Position numbers and translations under genes: made by a program
NCBI GenBank assembly: GCA_012295275.1
Contig: CM022677.1
Span: forward strand, 7,229,894 to 7,291,893
DNA: 62,000 nt
Direction: 5' to 3'
Origin: Chrysomallon squamiferum
Lineage: Eukaryota; Mollusca; Gastropoda; Neomphalida; Peltospiridae
Shown: positions 51,501-62,000 of the stretch, piece by piece
How positions within the stretch are numbered: the stretch's first letter is position 1
Layout of the letters: every line of letters starts with the position of its first letter
The notes under the pieces: model-generated
The model's database searches: none
What the model was told of the DNA's origin: nothing
Seen by the model: the letters and a program-made list of their open reading frames with translations, nothing else

Positions 51501-52934
51501 CAACACGGAAACACCATCTATACTTAATGTTAGATACCTGTAATTTTCAGTATGTATACATTAAGTTTGTGTGTTCTTGGTTATAAAATTAATTATTTTG
51601 AAATACCTTTATTTATTATTGAAATTTCACAAATGTATTAAAACATATTTACTTTCATATATCATCTCATTCAAGAAGGATAGTTGAGAAATTCAGAAAT
51701 AAAGAGGGTTTCCAGATTCCAATTCTGTGTTACTAACAAAATCAGGATTAGTTTTTAGCTGCACCTGAGATAGTACTGATAATTAAATATTGATTTTCTT
51801 TTTCTAGACAGGTGTGTATTCAAACGCTGAGGTTTCTCTGTTAAATATTAGCAAATAATTAATTACATATGAAGTGATATTCATCTTGATATTTCTAGTT
51901 CAGAAGTACAGTGAATATTCAGGAATAAAATATCGCAACCAGATAAAAATGATATTTCATTAGCAACTGTAATATTAATGTGATATTTCTCAACTGAAAT
52001 TTTACTGTTGTGTTTACTACATCAGATCAGAATAATTTGTTACTATTTTGAGAGGTTACACTTTTATTTACAGATAAAAAAAAAAAAAAGGATACTATGC
52101 AAACAATTTTTGAAATGTTTTAAAAATATTTATAAATGTATTGTGAGTGTGTCTCAATTATAAAATTAATTATTTTGAAATAATTTTACTTATTACTGAA
52201 ATTTCACAAATATATTAAAACGTATATACTTTCATATATTTTTATTTTATTGTTTATTTTAATTTTTTTCAGACCATTTCTTCAGACCTATATAAAACCT
52301 TGGTAAATTCCGGGCAATAATAAGCAACTTATTGTAATGTGAGTTCTAAGTTTTGTGATTTTATTAACATCAATAAATTAAAAAGAAGAACGAAAGTAAG
52401 GGAAAAGAATAACAACACCGTTTATTTGAAACAAGAACCATATCGATTTAAAAGTAGTACGTATATTTTAATAACGGTTATTATGTTCCTTTATTTATTT
52501 TATTTGTTCTGAACTCTTTTTTTTATTTTTATATATTTTTTTATTTTAGTATTGTAGTTGCGGAAAAATGCCCGATGATTTACGGTCTTTTCGAATTTAT
52601 GATTGGCTAATAATAAGATTAAAAAAAAAAAAAAAAAAAAAAAGGACCATATCGGTTTATAATTCGTACAATATATGTTAATAAAGGTTATTCTGTTCCT
52701 TTATTTATTTTATTTGTTTTGTTGTTGCCCGCAAAATGGGGGATGACTGCCGGTCTTTAGGGATTTATTGTTTTATTTGATGTTCGAAGAATCTTACACA
52801 AAATTGCCACATGATGGATGGCAGCCATCTTATCCGAGAACAATAATTATTTATACACAAAAAGTAAACAATGTCGGAACTTTTGTAGATAATCAAATAT
52901 AAATCTTGAAACTAAACGCATTCAGCTGTTATTC

Positions 52935-52988
<54 letters not shown>

Positions 52989-53795
52989 AATGGAGAATTG
53001 ACATACACGTTTATAGTTTCCTTTATACTCTGCCAAATTTCATATAAATGAATTAACAGTTACTTAAATTTGGAAATTAATAATTAAACTGTAAGGTACA
53101 TCTGAGCAATTTAGTGCAATTAATTAACATTTGTTAATTTCTGCATCATGCTTAAAAATACTGTAGACCTTTAGAAATCGTCATTTTGATATAAAACACG
53201 TATATACTGGTTTGAAACTGTATGAGATATTCAGTCTTCTGTTTGCCAAATAACTGAAATGAATCTCAGATTTTCCACAGATTATGAAGGAAATATACCA
53301 GCAAATTTTATTCAGATACAAATTTGTTACTTCCTTCATGTCAATATTTTTTTAATTTTTAAGAAAAAAATGTATTGTTATTATTATTATCCTTTTCTTT
53401 TTTATTATTGTTGCTGTTGCCATTATGATGTTGTAAGTTATATAATTTAAATGAAAATTATGTTTTTGAAAATACTTTCATCTTGATAAATATAATTAAA
53501 TAATAAATTAAATGAAAAGCAAAATATGGCTGATTACTCTGTTGATTGATCAATAAAAATTCAGCAAAATTTCTCAAAAAAATTAAACTCGAGTCTTGTG
53601 ACAAGATTCTGCATCTTATTGTTTAATAATTCATTTTCGATTATCTGCCCTTGAAAACTATCCGAAAAGCAGACGACAAAACATTTGACAAGCTAAATTA
53701 GAAAAAAAAAAAAAAAAAAAGAATCACTTCAAGAAAGAAATATTACCTGTATATATATAAAGAAATAAACTCTTCGTGATTTCTAGGATCTACAT
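48550..53795. other. Non-coding stretch
   Basis: AT-rich, no supported exon. It contains a possible hAT-type element end at 49985-50031, short poly-A runs, (AT)n at 52940-52984 and a poly-A tract at 52620-52643. Some CpG-containing motifs resemble those at 11-15 kb. Confidence 0.45.
49985..50031 (-). mobile_element. Possible hAT-type element end
   Basis: The reverse complement starts CTAGCACAGAGGTTCTCAAC and continues TTTTGTTTTG, resembling CAG-GGTTCTCAAC termini of hAT non-autonomous elements. The other end was not found. Confidence 0.3.
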
Positions 53796-53964
53796 TTATC
53801 TGCAAAATTCATAAATAACAAATACCGCAAATAACAGCAGGAATCCAGCACCACACAAAACAAAATTATTATCATATGAGAGTAATCTCCCTTCAACTAT
53901 AGTTTGTTTCTTTCTTCTGTTTTTGGGATCCTCGGTGTACGTCAATGCACACCACAGAACATCG
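53796..53964 (-). CDS. C-terminal exon with membrane helix, unidentified gene
   Basis: 169 nt from acceptor tcgttttcag to TAA at 53796-53798. It enters after two bases of a codon, then reads DVLWCALTYTEDPKNRRKKQ, TIVEGRLLSYDNN, a hydrophobic helix FVLCGAGFLLLFAVFVIY and a short end EFCR. A single C-terminal membrane segment with a four-residue tail suggests a tail-anchored protein or the last helix of a membrane protein. The upstream exons must lie at higher coordinates, and none was found up to 62 kb. Family not recognised. Confidence 0.65.
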
Positions 53965-54776
53965 CTGAAAACGAAACAACGTATAAAGCTGTATAAAGAG
54001 TAATAAATGTGAATGTGTAGGTACGTTCTAGGAATAGCATATATCAATTTACATAATATAAACAATATGCCGTGTCTATTAATATGTGATAAATAACTAA
54101 AATATAAATAATAAAAAATAAATACAGATTTATAAAGATTAAAATAATATAAAACTGGAATATTAACAAACGTTAAAGGTTAAATGTCAGGGAAAAATTG
54201 TCTGTCACTGATGACTGTTTATTTCTTCTTTTTTTTTCATATTTCTCTCCAAATTTCTCTGTTGTGGCCTGCAAGTTTAACATTAATTGCAAAAGCTGAT
54301 TTCGATAACAGCAGCAAAAGACTTTTTTGTTTCTCATTTTAAGATAATCAGTGGTACGAAAGTTTGCTTGTATCGTCAGTCCATTCAGATTTTTTAATTC
54401 GTTTTCTCTCTGGTTTCATACAGTTGCATATAATAGTCACTACGTAGCTAAATCTTTCTGTTTACACAGTGAAGAACGTGAAAAACTAACAATAATATTG
54501 TTCATCTAGATGCACGTAGTAATTACAAGAAGTTTAGTGTCACTGTTAACCCTTCAAAGAAGCGCGATCATTTCATCTCATGCGGCAGTCTGATTGTGTT
54601 CAAATTGCCGTCATTCTTTAACAAATGAAAATATTTAGAAAACTGCGAGCCGTTGTTAACAATGCAATTACTATATAAACTTTTCTGTTGTTCTGAAATT
54701 TACACCCGGATTCATCCTTATTAGATTAGTTTTTGTTAATAATAGATTCCCGATAGAGTCCACTATATACAGTTAA

Positions 54777-54777
<1 letters not shown>

Positions 54778-54854
<77 letters not shown>
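54778..54854. repeat. (AAT)n microsatellite
   Basis: About 25 uninterrupted AAT units. Confidence 0.95.
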
Positions 54855-55142
54855 TTCATTTATTCATCACGTAATCAATACAGTTTTATATTCGTACAAC
54901 AAACCGGCCATCTGAAATGTTCGAGGATAATTTTTGCAATGTACAGCGAGTACTGACATTTATGCTAATTCTGTAAAATAAACATGAAATAGTAATATAC
55001 TGAATCGCATCAATTTGGTGAATTTTATACATTTTCATTATACAATTTAATTAAATAAAACTATACAAAATATTACTTAAGAAGTCTATTTTATACGAAT
55101 GTATTTTTATTTTACCTCAATGAAATAACAAGTAATAAGCGG

Positions 55143-55251
<109 letters not shown>

Positions 55252-56079
55252 TGCCAGTTTCTAATATACTTGTTTGTTGACGTCCTTTTTAACACAACAG
55301 ATACTTGATGACAATTTACATCTACAATGGACTGCTAATATATATATATATATATATGATTTAAGTTATTACAAGCAGTGTAAACCATTACTGACTAGTG
55401 ATGATAAGAATTTGGGGTAGATATCAAAACAGACTTGTCGACGTTTGGCTGAAATAAGTAGCCAGTGTTAATACTTTGATCAAACACGTGTATACTGGTT
55501 TGACGTTTCCCTCTTTGTTGAAATAATGGTGAAATGTTTCACTAAAACTAAAAACTTGAACTACTTGAGGTTAAATTACAGACCTATGAAAAAAGAACAA
55601 TTTAAAAAAAAAATAATATTATAAATATTCACATACATCATCTTTGATTATTTTGGGGTTTTATTTTTTGATAAATTAATTAATTAATTAAACACCCTTA
55701 AAAATATTTAAAGTTAAACATTTACAGTTAAAACGATCTTTAATTTTCATCTCCAGAACAGAGAATTTAGCTATTATAACAGCTGTTACAATACAGCAAG
55801 CATATTTATATCGGTTTGCCGTTGTATCTTTTACCTAAGACAGTGTAGCATTTGCATTTTCAAGCGACAAGAAGACGTAATCATTGTTTTTTGAACGAGA
55901 CTAATCATTTACACAAACAGGCATCTTTGAAAAATACTGCGGAATTAAGCAAGAAAGAAAGAAGAGATGAAAAAAAAAAAAAAAAAAAAGAAATCAATAA
56001 CATGCAAAAAGAAATACTTTCAAGATATTTTTATTTATTTTTCTTTTTTTTTACAAACAACAAAGAAATCACTAAGAAG

Positions 56080-58910
56080 AGGCTGTACAAGCCAGTGTGT
56101 ATTATGTTAGTGGTTGTGGTATGTACTATCCTGTCAAAGACTCTGTACAAGCCACTGAATTGTGTCTAGTATGTTAGAGGCTGTTATATGTAATATTATG
56201 TCAAAGAGTCTGTACAAGCCAGTAAATTGTGTCTAGTATGTTAGAGGCTGTGCTTTGGCGTCCCTGACAAAGAGTCTCAACTAGCCAGAGGATTGTGTCC
56301 AGTATGTTAGAGGCTGTGATATGTAGTATCCTGTGAAAGAGGCTGTAGAAGCCAGAGAATTGTGTCCAGTATGTTAGAGGCATCACATGTACTATCCTGT
56401 CAAAGAGTTAGGGTTAGAATCCAGTGAATTGTGTGTAGTATGTTTGAGGCTGTTTTATGTACTATCCTGTCAAAGCGTCTGTACAAGCCAGTGAATTGTG
56501 TCTTGTATCTTAAGGGCTGTGGCACGTACTATCCTGTCAGAGTCTGAACAAGCCAGTGAATTGTGTATTGTATGTTAAAGGCTGTGGTATGTAGTACCCT
56601 GTCAAAGAGTCTGTACAAGCTAGTGAATTTTGTCTAGTATGTTAGAGGCTGTGGTATGTACTATCCTGTCAAAGAGGGTACAAGAGAGTGAATTGAGTGT
56701 AGTATGTTAGAGGCTGTTGTATGTGCTATCCTGTTAAAGAGTCTGTACAAGCCAGTGAATTGTGTCTAGTATGTTAGAGGCAGTGGTATGTACTATCCTG
56801 TCAAAGAGTCTGTAGAAACCAGTGAATTGTGTGTATTATGTTAGTGGTTGTTGTATGTGCTATCCTGTCAAAGACTCTGTACAAGCCATTGAATTGTGTG
56901 TAGTATGTTAGAGGCTGTTATATGTACTATCCTGTCAAAGTGTCTGTACAAGCCAGTGAATTGTGTCTAGTATCTTAAGGGCTGTGGCACGTACTATGCT
57001 GTCAGAGTCTGAACAAGCCAGTGAATTGTGTCTTGTATGTTAAAGGCTGTGGTATGTAGTATCTTGTCAAAGAGTCTGTACAAGCTAGTGAATTTTGTCT
57101 AGTATGTTAGAGGCTGTGGTATGTACTATCCTGTCAAAGAGTCTGTACAAGCCAGAGAATTGTGTCTAGTATGTCAGAGGTTTTGATATGTACTATCCTG
57201 GCAAAGAGTGTACAAACCAGTGCATTTTGTCTAGTATGTTAGAGGCTGTGGTATGTACTATCCTGTCAAAGCGTCTGTAGAAGCCAGTGAATTGTGTCTA
57301 GTATGTTAGAGGCAGTGGTTTTTGCTATCCTGTCAGTCTGTACAAGCCAGTGAATTGTGTCTAGTATCTTAAGGGCTGTGGCACGTACTATCCTATCCGA
57401 GTCTGAACAAGCCTGTGAATTGTATATTGTATGTTAAAGGCTGTGGTATGTAGTATCCTGTCAAAGAGTCTGTACAAGCTAGTGAATTTTGTCTAGTATG
57501 TTAGAGGCTGTGGTATGTACTATCCTGTCAAAGAGGGTACAAGACAGTGAATTGTGTAGTATGTTAGAGGCTGTTGTATGTGCTATCCTGTTAAAGAGTC
57601 TGTACAAACCACTGAATTGTGCCTAGTATGTTAGAGGCTGTGGTATGTACTATCCTGTCAAAGAGTCTGTACAAGCCAGTGAATTGTGTCTAGTATGTTA
57701 GAGGCTGTTATATGTACTATCCTGGGAAAGTATGTAGAAGCCAGTGAATTGTGTCAAGTATGTTAGAGGCTTTGATCTGTCGTCCCTGTCAAAGAGTCTG
57801 TCCAAGCCAGTGAATAATGTCTAATATCTTAGACGCTGTGGTATATACTATCCTGTCAAAGAGTCTGTACAAGCCAGTGAATTGTGTCTAGTATGTTAGA
57901 GGCTATGGTTTGTCGTGCCTGTCAGAGACTCAATTTGTTTCATTCATAGCACTATATCTAGTAATATTAGTTTCTGTGGTATGTGCGACCCTGTAGTAAC
58001 GATATCTTTTCATCTAGTGTAGTGTATGATGCTTAATATATTAGATACTCTGGTATGTGCTATCCTGACAAAGAGACTGTACAAGCTATTGAATTTTGTC
58101 TGGTATTTTAGAGGCAGTGGTTTGTACTATCGTATCAAATAGTCTGTACAAGCCAGTGAATTGTGTCTAGTATGTTAAAGGCAGTGGTACGTACTATCCT
58201 GTCAAAGAGTCTGTACAAGCCAGTGAATTGTGTCTAGTATCTTAAGGGCTGTGGTACGTACTATGCTGTCAGAGTCTGAAGAAGCTAGTGAATTTTGTCT
58301 AGTATGTTAGAGGCTGTGGTATGTACTATCCTGTCAAAGAGTCTGTACAAGCCAGAGAATTGTGTCTAGTATGTCAGAGGTTTTGATATGTACTATCCTG
58401 GCAAAGAGTGTACAAATCAGTGCATTTTGTCTAGTATGTTAGAGCTGTGGTATGTACTATCCTGTCAGTCTGTACTATCTAGTGAATTGTGTCTAGTATG
58501 TTAGAGGCAGTGGTTTTTACTATCCTGTCAGTCTGTACTATCCAGTGAATTGTGTCTAGTATGTTAGAGGCAGTGGTTTTTACTATCCTGTCAAAGAGTC
58601 TGTAGAATCCTGTGAATTGTGTCTAGTATGTTTGAGGCTGTTGTATGTACCATCCTGTGAAACGAGTCTGTCCAAGCCAGTGAATTGTGTCTGGTATCTT
58701 AGAGGTTGTGGTACGTATTGTCCTGTCAAAGTCTGTCCAAGCCAGTGAATTGTGTCTAGTATGTTAGAGGCTGTGGTATGTACTATCCTTTCAAAGAGTC
58801 TGTACTATCCAGTGAATTGTGTCTAGTATCTTAGGGACTGTGGCATGTACTATCCTGTCAAAGAGTCTGTGAATTGTGTCTAGTATCTTAGAGGTTGTAT
58901 GTAGTTTGTT
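56080..58910. repeat. Minisatellite, ~67-bp unit, ~40 copies, with higher-order structure
   Basis: The unit reads CTGTGGTATGTACTATCCTG, TCAAAGAGTCTGTACAAGCC, AGTGAATTGTGTCTAGTATG, TTAGAGG. Copies vary by point changes and small gaps. Variant units with CTTAAGGGCTGTGG recur at about 56511, 56976, 57370 and 58243 (spacings near 7, 6 and 13 units), followed by the same order of neighbours, which shows segmental amplification. Units at 57915-58080 are the most diverged. Because 67 is not a multiple of three, no frame is held. Confidence 0.95.
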
Positions 58911-58953
58911 TGTGTGTGAGTGTGTGTGTGTGTTTGTGTGAGAGATAGAGATT

Positions 58954-59057
<104 letters not shown>

Positions 59058-59059
59058 GG

Positions 59060-59880
59060 ACAGGCATATACATAGAAGCATTATATAGATAGACAATCAG
59101 ACAGAGCGACATAGATTGAAATATTGAAACTTGGAGAGCAGGTAGAGACAAAGACACACACACACACACATACACACACATTGACTGCAGCAGGCACATA
59201 TAGATGTAGAGATGAATAAACTGATGGATAGATAAACAGAACTGACAATGAGATGTGTACAGGATGGTGTGCTGTGTTATGTTGAGAGAGAAAGGATGAT
59301 AGAAATATGTACAAATGTATAACTGAGAGATTCTGATGTAGACAGGCAGGATTATAGAAAGAGATTTTTACTGGACTTTGAAACTAGATTTAAAAAAATG
59401 TATTTAAAAATGACAGTAAATTTAGGAATAAATGATGGCTGCATGGATACCGAAATATTTTTAATATTTTGATATACAGAATGGTAAAAAGAAATTACAT
59501 TGAAAGACTGAGTATATTGAAAAATATATTTAGTATTCTTAGCTTATAGGAATTATTTTACTATTAATATGTCATTGATAATCCAAACAAACAGCTTTCT
59601 GTCCACTGCTCTATCCCTATGTTCATTCATAATAATGTTATTGCCAGAATGTCCAAATTGTGTCTCTCTACCAATGAATTTACTTGCCTGCCAGTATGTC
59701 TATCTATCTTCAGTCATCTATCTATAAAATATACATATACCAATATAAACACTGTAATCCACTTACTCATGTACAAAAACCCATCCTCACTCTCTAACAC
59801 ATGAACTTACTAACACTTTATTACACATAAACATATGCCTATCAGCTTAGCTCTCTATATATCTCTGTATCTGTCTGTAT
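59060..59880. other. Non-coding
   Basis: AT-rich DNA with GACA/GATA and CA traces; nothing recognised. Confidence 0.5.
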
Positions 59881-60270
59881 AATTATATACACATCTCTCT
59901 GTATGTCTGGCTCTGTGTCTGACAGTCTATCTCACTAATTATATACCCTTCTCATTATACTCATCTCTCTGTATGTCTGGCTCTGTGTCTGTCAGTCTAT
60001 CTCACTAATTATATACTCTTCTCATTATACACATCTCTCTGTATGTCTGGCTCTGTGTCTGTCAGTCTATCTCACTAATTATATATCCTTCTCATTATAC
60101 ACATCTCTCTGTATGTCTGACTCTGTGTCTGTCAGTCTATCTCACTAATTATATATCCTTCTCATTATATACATCTCTCTGTATGTCTGACTCTGTGTCT
60201 GTCAGTCTATCTCACTAATTATATATCCTTCTCATTATATACATCTCTCTGTATGTCTGACTCTCAGAAA
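59881..60270. repeat. 70-bp tandem repeat, six copies
   Basis: GTATGTCTGG/A recurs at 59901, 59971, 60041, 60111, 60181 and 60251, exactly 70 bp apart. The unit contains CTCTGTGTCTGTCAGTCTAT and CTCACTAATTATATATCC. Copies differ at few positions, implying recent expansion. Confidence 0.95.
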
Positions 60271-61024
60271 TACATGCACACTCTTGAACACACATTATGC
60301 ATATATACCCATTTTCTTAGAATATTTATTTGTCAAAATAGACTATATTTCTGTTCTTATTATCATTACCTTTTAATTTATTTTATAATGTTTTTTAAAT
60401 CTTTTTTTTTATTAAATATTTACACTTTTTAAAATGTAAATATTTGTCATTTATTTTAAAGAGTAATTAGTGATATTTAGAGGTTGTTAAATGTACAAAT
60501 AGTAAGAGTATGTGAAATACTGATTTGTCTTCACAGACATTTTATAAAGTACTCACACAACACTCTATGCTGTCACACAATATATTTTATATATGAATAT
60601 ATCATCCTGTAATTAACCACATTTCTGCTCATCCAACTACACGTGCTTCTATTCATTTATTCTTTCATTCGTCCAGCATTTGTCACATTCAGTGAGTTAT
60701 TCTATTTGGATATTATGTGAATGTATCATCCCTCCCTATCTCTAACCAGGCTAACCTTTTTACTTCATCCATTTATATCTCTTATTCATCATCCATCCAT
60801 CTTTCAATCCTATACTTCCACATGTATACATTAAGTTTAGCTTATTTGGAAAAATGGCATTCCATAGCAGTGATAAATCTCTATTCCTCTTTCAGCAATA
60901 AAAATAGAATAACTATGAACACAACAAATATAAAAAAAGTGCAAGCTGCTATGAAGTACACTGGATGTTCTGATCACATTGACAATGCAGTCTCTTGGAG
61001 ATCAGTGAGTTTTTGAAATTCAAA
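60271..61024. other. Non-coding / 3' flank of the minus-strand exon
   Basis: AT-rich with imperfect short repeats. The part just below 61025 would be the 3' UTR of the minus-strand gene ending there. Confidence 0.45.
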
Positions 61025-61192
61025 TTAAATTTCAGACATATTTTCTCTTGAAAGTGTTGAGCTTTCTCTGGACAGGGAAGACTGTGATGTAATAGCATTC
61101 TGGTGATCTAGTGAACCTTTTCTGAAAATGGATCTTACAACATTTTCAACTGAAGTGCTGGCTGAGGCAGCTTGAATCTGTTGTCTAGGATC
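61025..61192 (-). CDS. C-terminal exon, unidentified minus-strand gene
   Basis: 168 nt, phase 0, from acceptor ttttgttgtag to TAA at 61025-61027. It reads DPRQQIQAASASTSVENVVR, SIFRKGSLDHQNAITSQSSL, SRESSTLSRENMSEI. The Ser-rich, basic, low-complexity tail looks like a disordered, phosphorylatable C-terminus (for example RKGS, SRES, LSRE sites). Upstream exons were not found before the window edge. Family not recognised. Confidence 0.65.
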   Translation of the reverse strand, partial: DPRQQIQAASASTSVENVVRSIFRKGSLDHQNAITSQSSLSRESSTLSRENMSEI

Positions 61193-61700
61193 CTACAACA
61201 AAATATGATATTCATTAATAAACTAATCATAAAATAAAGTGCAAGTAGTATTTTTGTTGTCAGCTCTAACTGCATTTCACTGTCTTAGCAAGAAGAGTTT
61301 TATTTTTTCCACAAAATATTAATAATAAAAATTATTTATTAAATATTTTTATATTCTTAATTTCAATCAGTTTAATATTATTTTTTAACTTTGATATAAA
61401 AGGATTAAGATAGCAATACATCAGTAAAAGAGATTACAAAAATATGTTTTAATATATTTGAATAATTCTGTAAGTTGATACAATTTGTTATTTACACTGT
61501 GCTTAAGTCCAGTTTAAGAATATTAAGTAAATAAACATTTTAAACTATAGTATTACATTACACAATACGGATTCTACTTGAAATACTAACATACTAACAA
61601 ATGATTTAATTAGTTAAAATATTTAATTATAACATTCTTTCCTTCCACTTGTTGCAAAGTGTTCTGGCCAAATCATTCTGTAATGTCATTCTGTCATTGT
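61193..61700. other. Intron of the minus-strand gene (presumed)
   Basis: AT-rich sequence with no supported exon. Confidence 0.4.
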
Positions 61701-61711
61701 CTTTCTAGTTG

Positions 61712-61980
61712 TGAGAGTCCAGTGTTTAGTCAGAGCAGTTTTATCAGATAATCCATTACTAGACAGATCTAGTTCTGTGAGTCCAGTGTTTAGTTTATGA
61801 GAGCAGTTTTATCAGATAATCCATTACTAGACAGATCTAGTTCTGTGAGTCCAGTGTTTAGTGAGAGCAGTTTTATCAGATAATCCATTACTAGACAGAT
61901 CTAGTTCTGTGAGTCCAGTGTTTAGTGAGAGCAGTTTTATCAGATAATCCATTACTAGACAGATCTAGTTCTGTGAGTCC
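61712..61980. repeat. 64-bp tandem repeat, four copies, at window edge
   Basis: TTATCAGATAATCCATTACT recurs at 61741, 61809, 61873 and 61937, with AGACAGATCTAGTTCTGTGA and GTCCAGTGTTTAGT between. The first interval is 68 bp, the next two are 64. Copies are nearly identical. Confidence 0.95.
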
Positions 61981-62000
61981 ATGTTTTCTACTAGAGTCGA

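Noticed and set aside
53259-53450. 63-codon plus-strand ORF with poly-Tyr/Cys end
   Set aside because: Its end is ATT/GTT repeat translation and it lacks splice or homology support.
55852-56169. Lys-rich 105-codon ORF
   Set aside because: It crosses a poly-A tract and enters the minisatellite; no conserved features.
56080-58910. CRISPR-like periodicity
   Set aside because: Units are contiguous without unique spacers and the sequence is eukaryotic; it is a minisatellite.

Overview
The window looks like nuclear DNA of an animal, most likely a mollusc and probably a gastropod. It is very AT-rich and packed with microsatellites. Its coding signal comes as short GT-AG exons separated by kilobase introns, with no operons. 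The mollusc assignment rests on the style of the Ig-domain genes and the repeat content. It is inference, and no species is claimed. No long intact ORF is present; most long ORFs are microsatellites read as poly-N, poly-I, poly-L, Ser/Leu or Arg/Glu. Exons were therefore called from paired splice sites, compatible phases and plausible residues.

Region by region: (1) 145-717, the last three exons of an unidentified plus-strand gene, then a GC-rich repeat island (about 1.1-1.4 kb), a 550-bp polypurine tract and simple repeats; a lone plus-strand exon lies at 3531-3607. (2) 4155-9713, exons of an unidentified minus-strand gene whose phases join from 7151 down to 4155, with a possible cassette exon giving two C-termini. 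(3) 9.7-18.9 kb, non-coding: a MITE-like hairpin, a degenerate ~140-bp tandem repeat, microsatellites and a broken pogo/Tigger-like transposase tail. (4) About 18.9-42.7 kb, Ig gene 1 (plus): leader exon 1, signal-peptide exon, V-like Ig exon, 12- and 24-nt stalk micro-exons plus a dead third copy, a transmembrane exon, a tail exon and two more Ig exons ending in a stop and poly(A) signal. Its introns hold a decayed mobile-element gene (19.8-20.8 kb) and a TIR-bounded, internally deleted Ginger/KRBA2-like integrase transposon (35,425-36,981). (5) About 42.8-48.5 kb, Ig gene 2 (plus), a more compact paralogue with the same promoter/leader, signal-peptide and Ig exons; a 10-nt deletion frameshifts its Ig exon. 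(6) 48.5-62 kb, mostly non-coding: two C-terminal exons of unidentified minus-strand genes (53,796-53,964, with a C-terminal membrane helix; 61,025-61,192), a ~2.8-kb minisatellite with a 67-bp unit and higher-order structure, a 70-bp x6 array and a 64-bp x4 array at the right edge.

The most interesting system is the pair of tandemly duplicated Ig-domain cell-surface or secreted protein genes. Gene 1 appears able to make a membrane receptor or a secreted multi-Ig product through phase-1 exon exchange. Its stalk is built from duplicated micro-exons and its tail exon is open in two frames, one with an ITIM-like tyrosine motif. The second gene copy looks broken. All functional statements are inferred from domains; no similarity search or transcript data were available.
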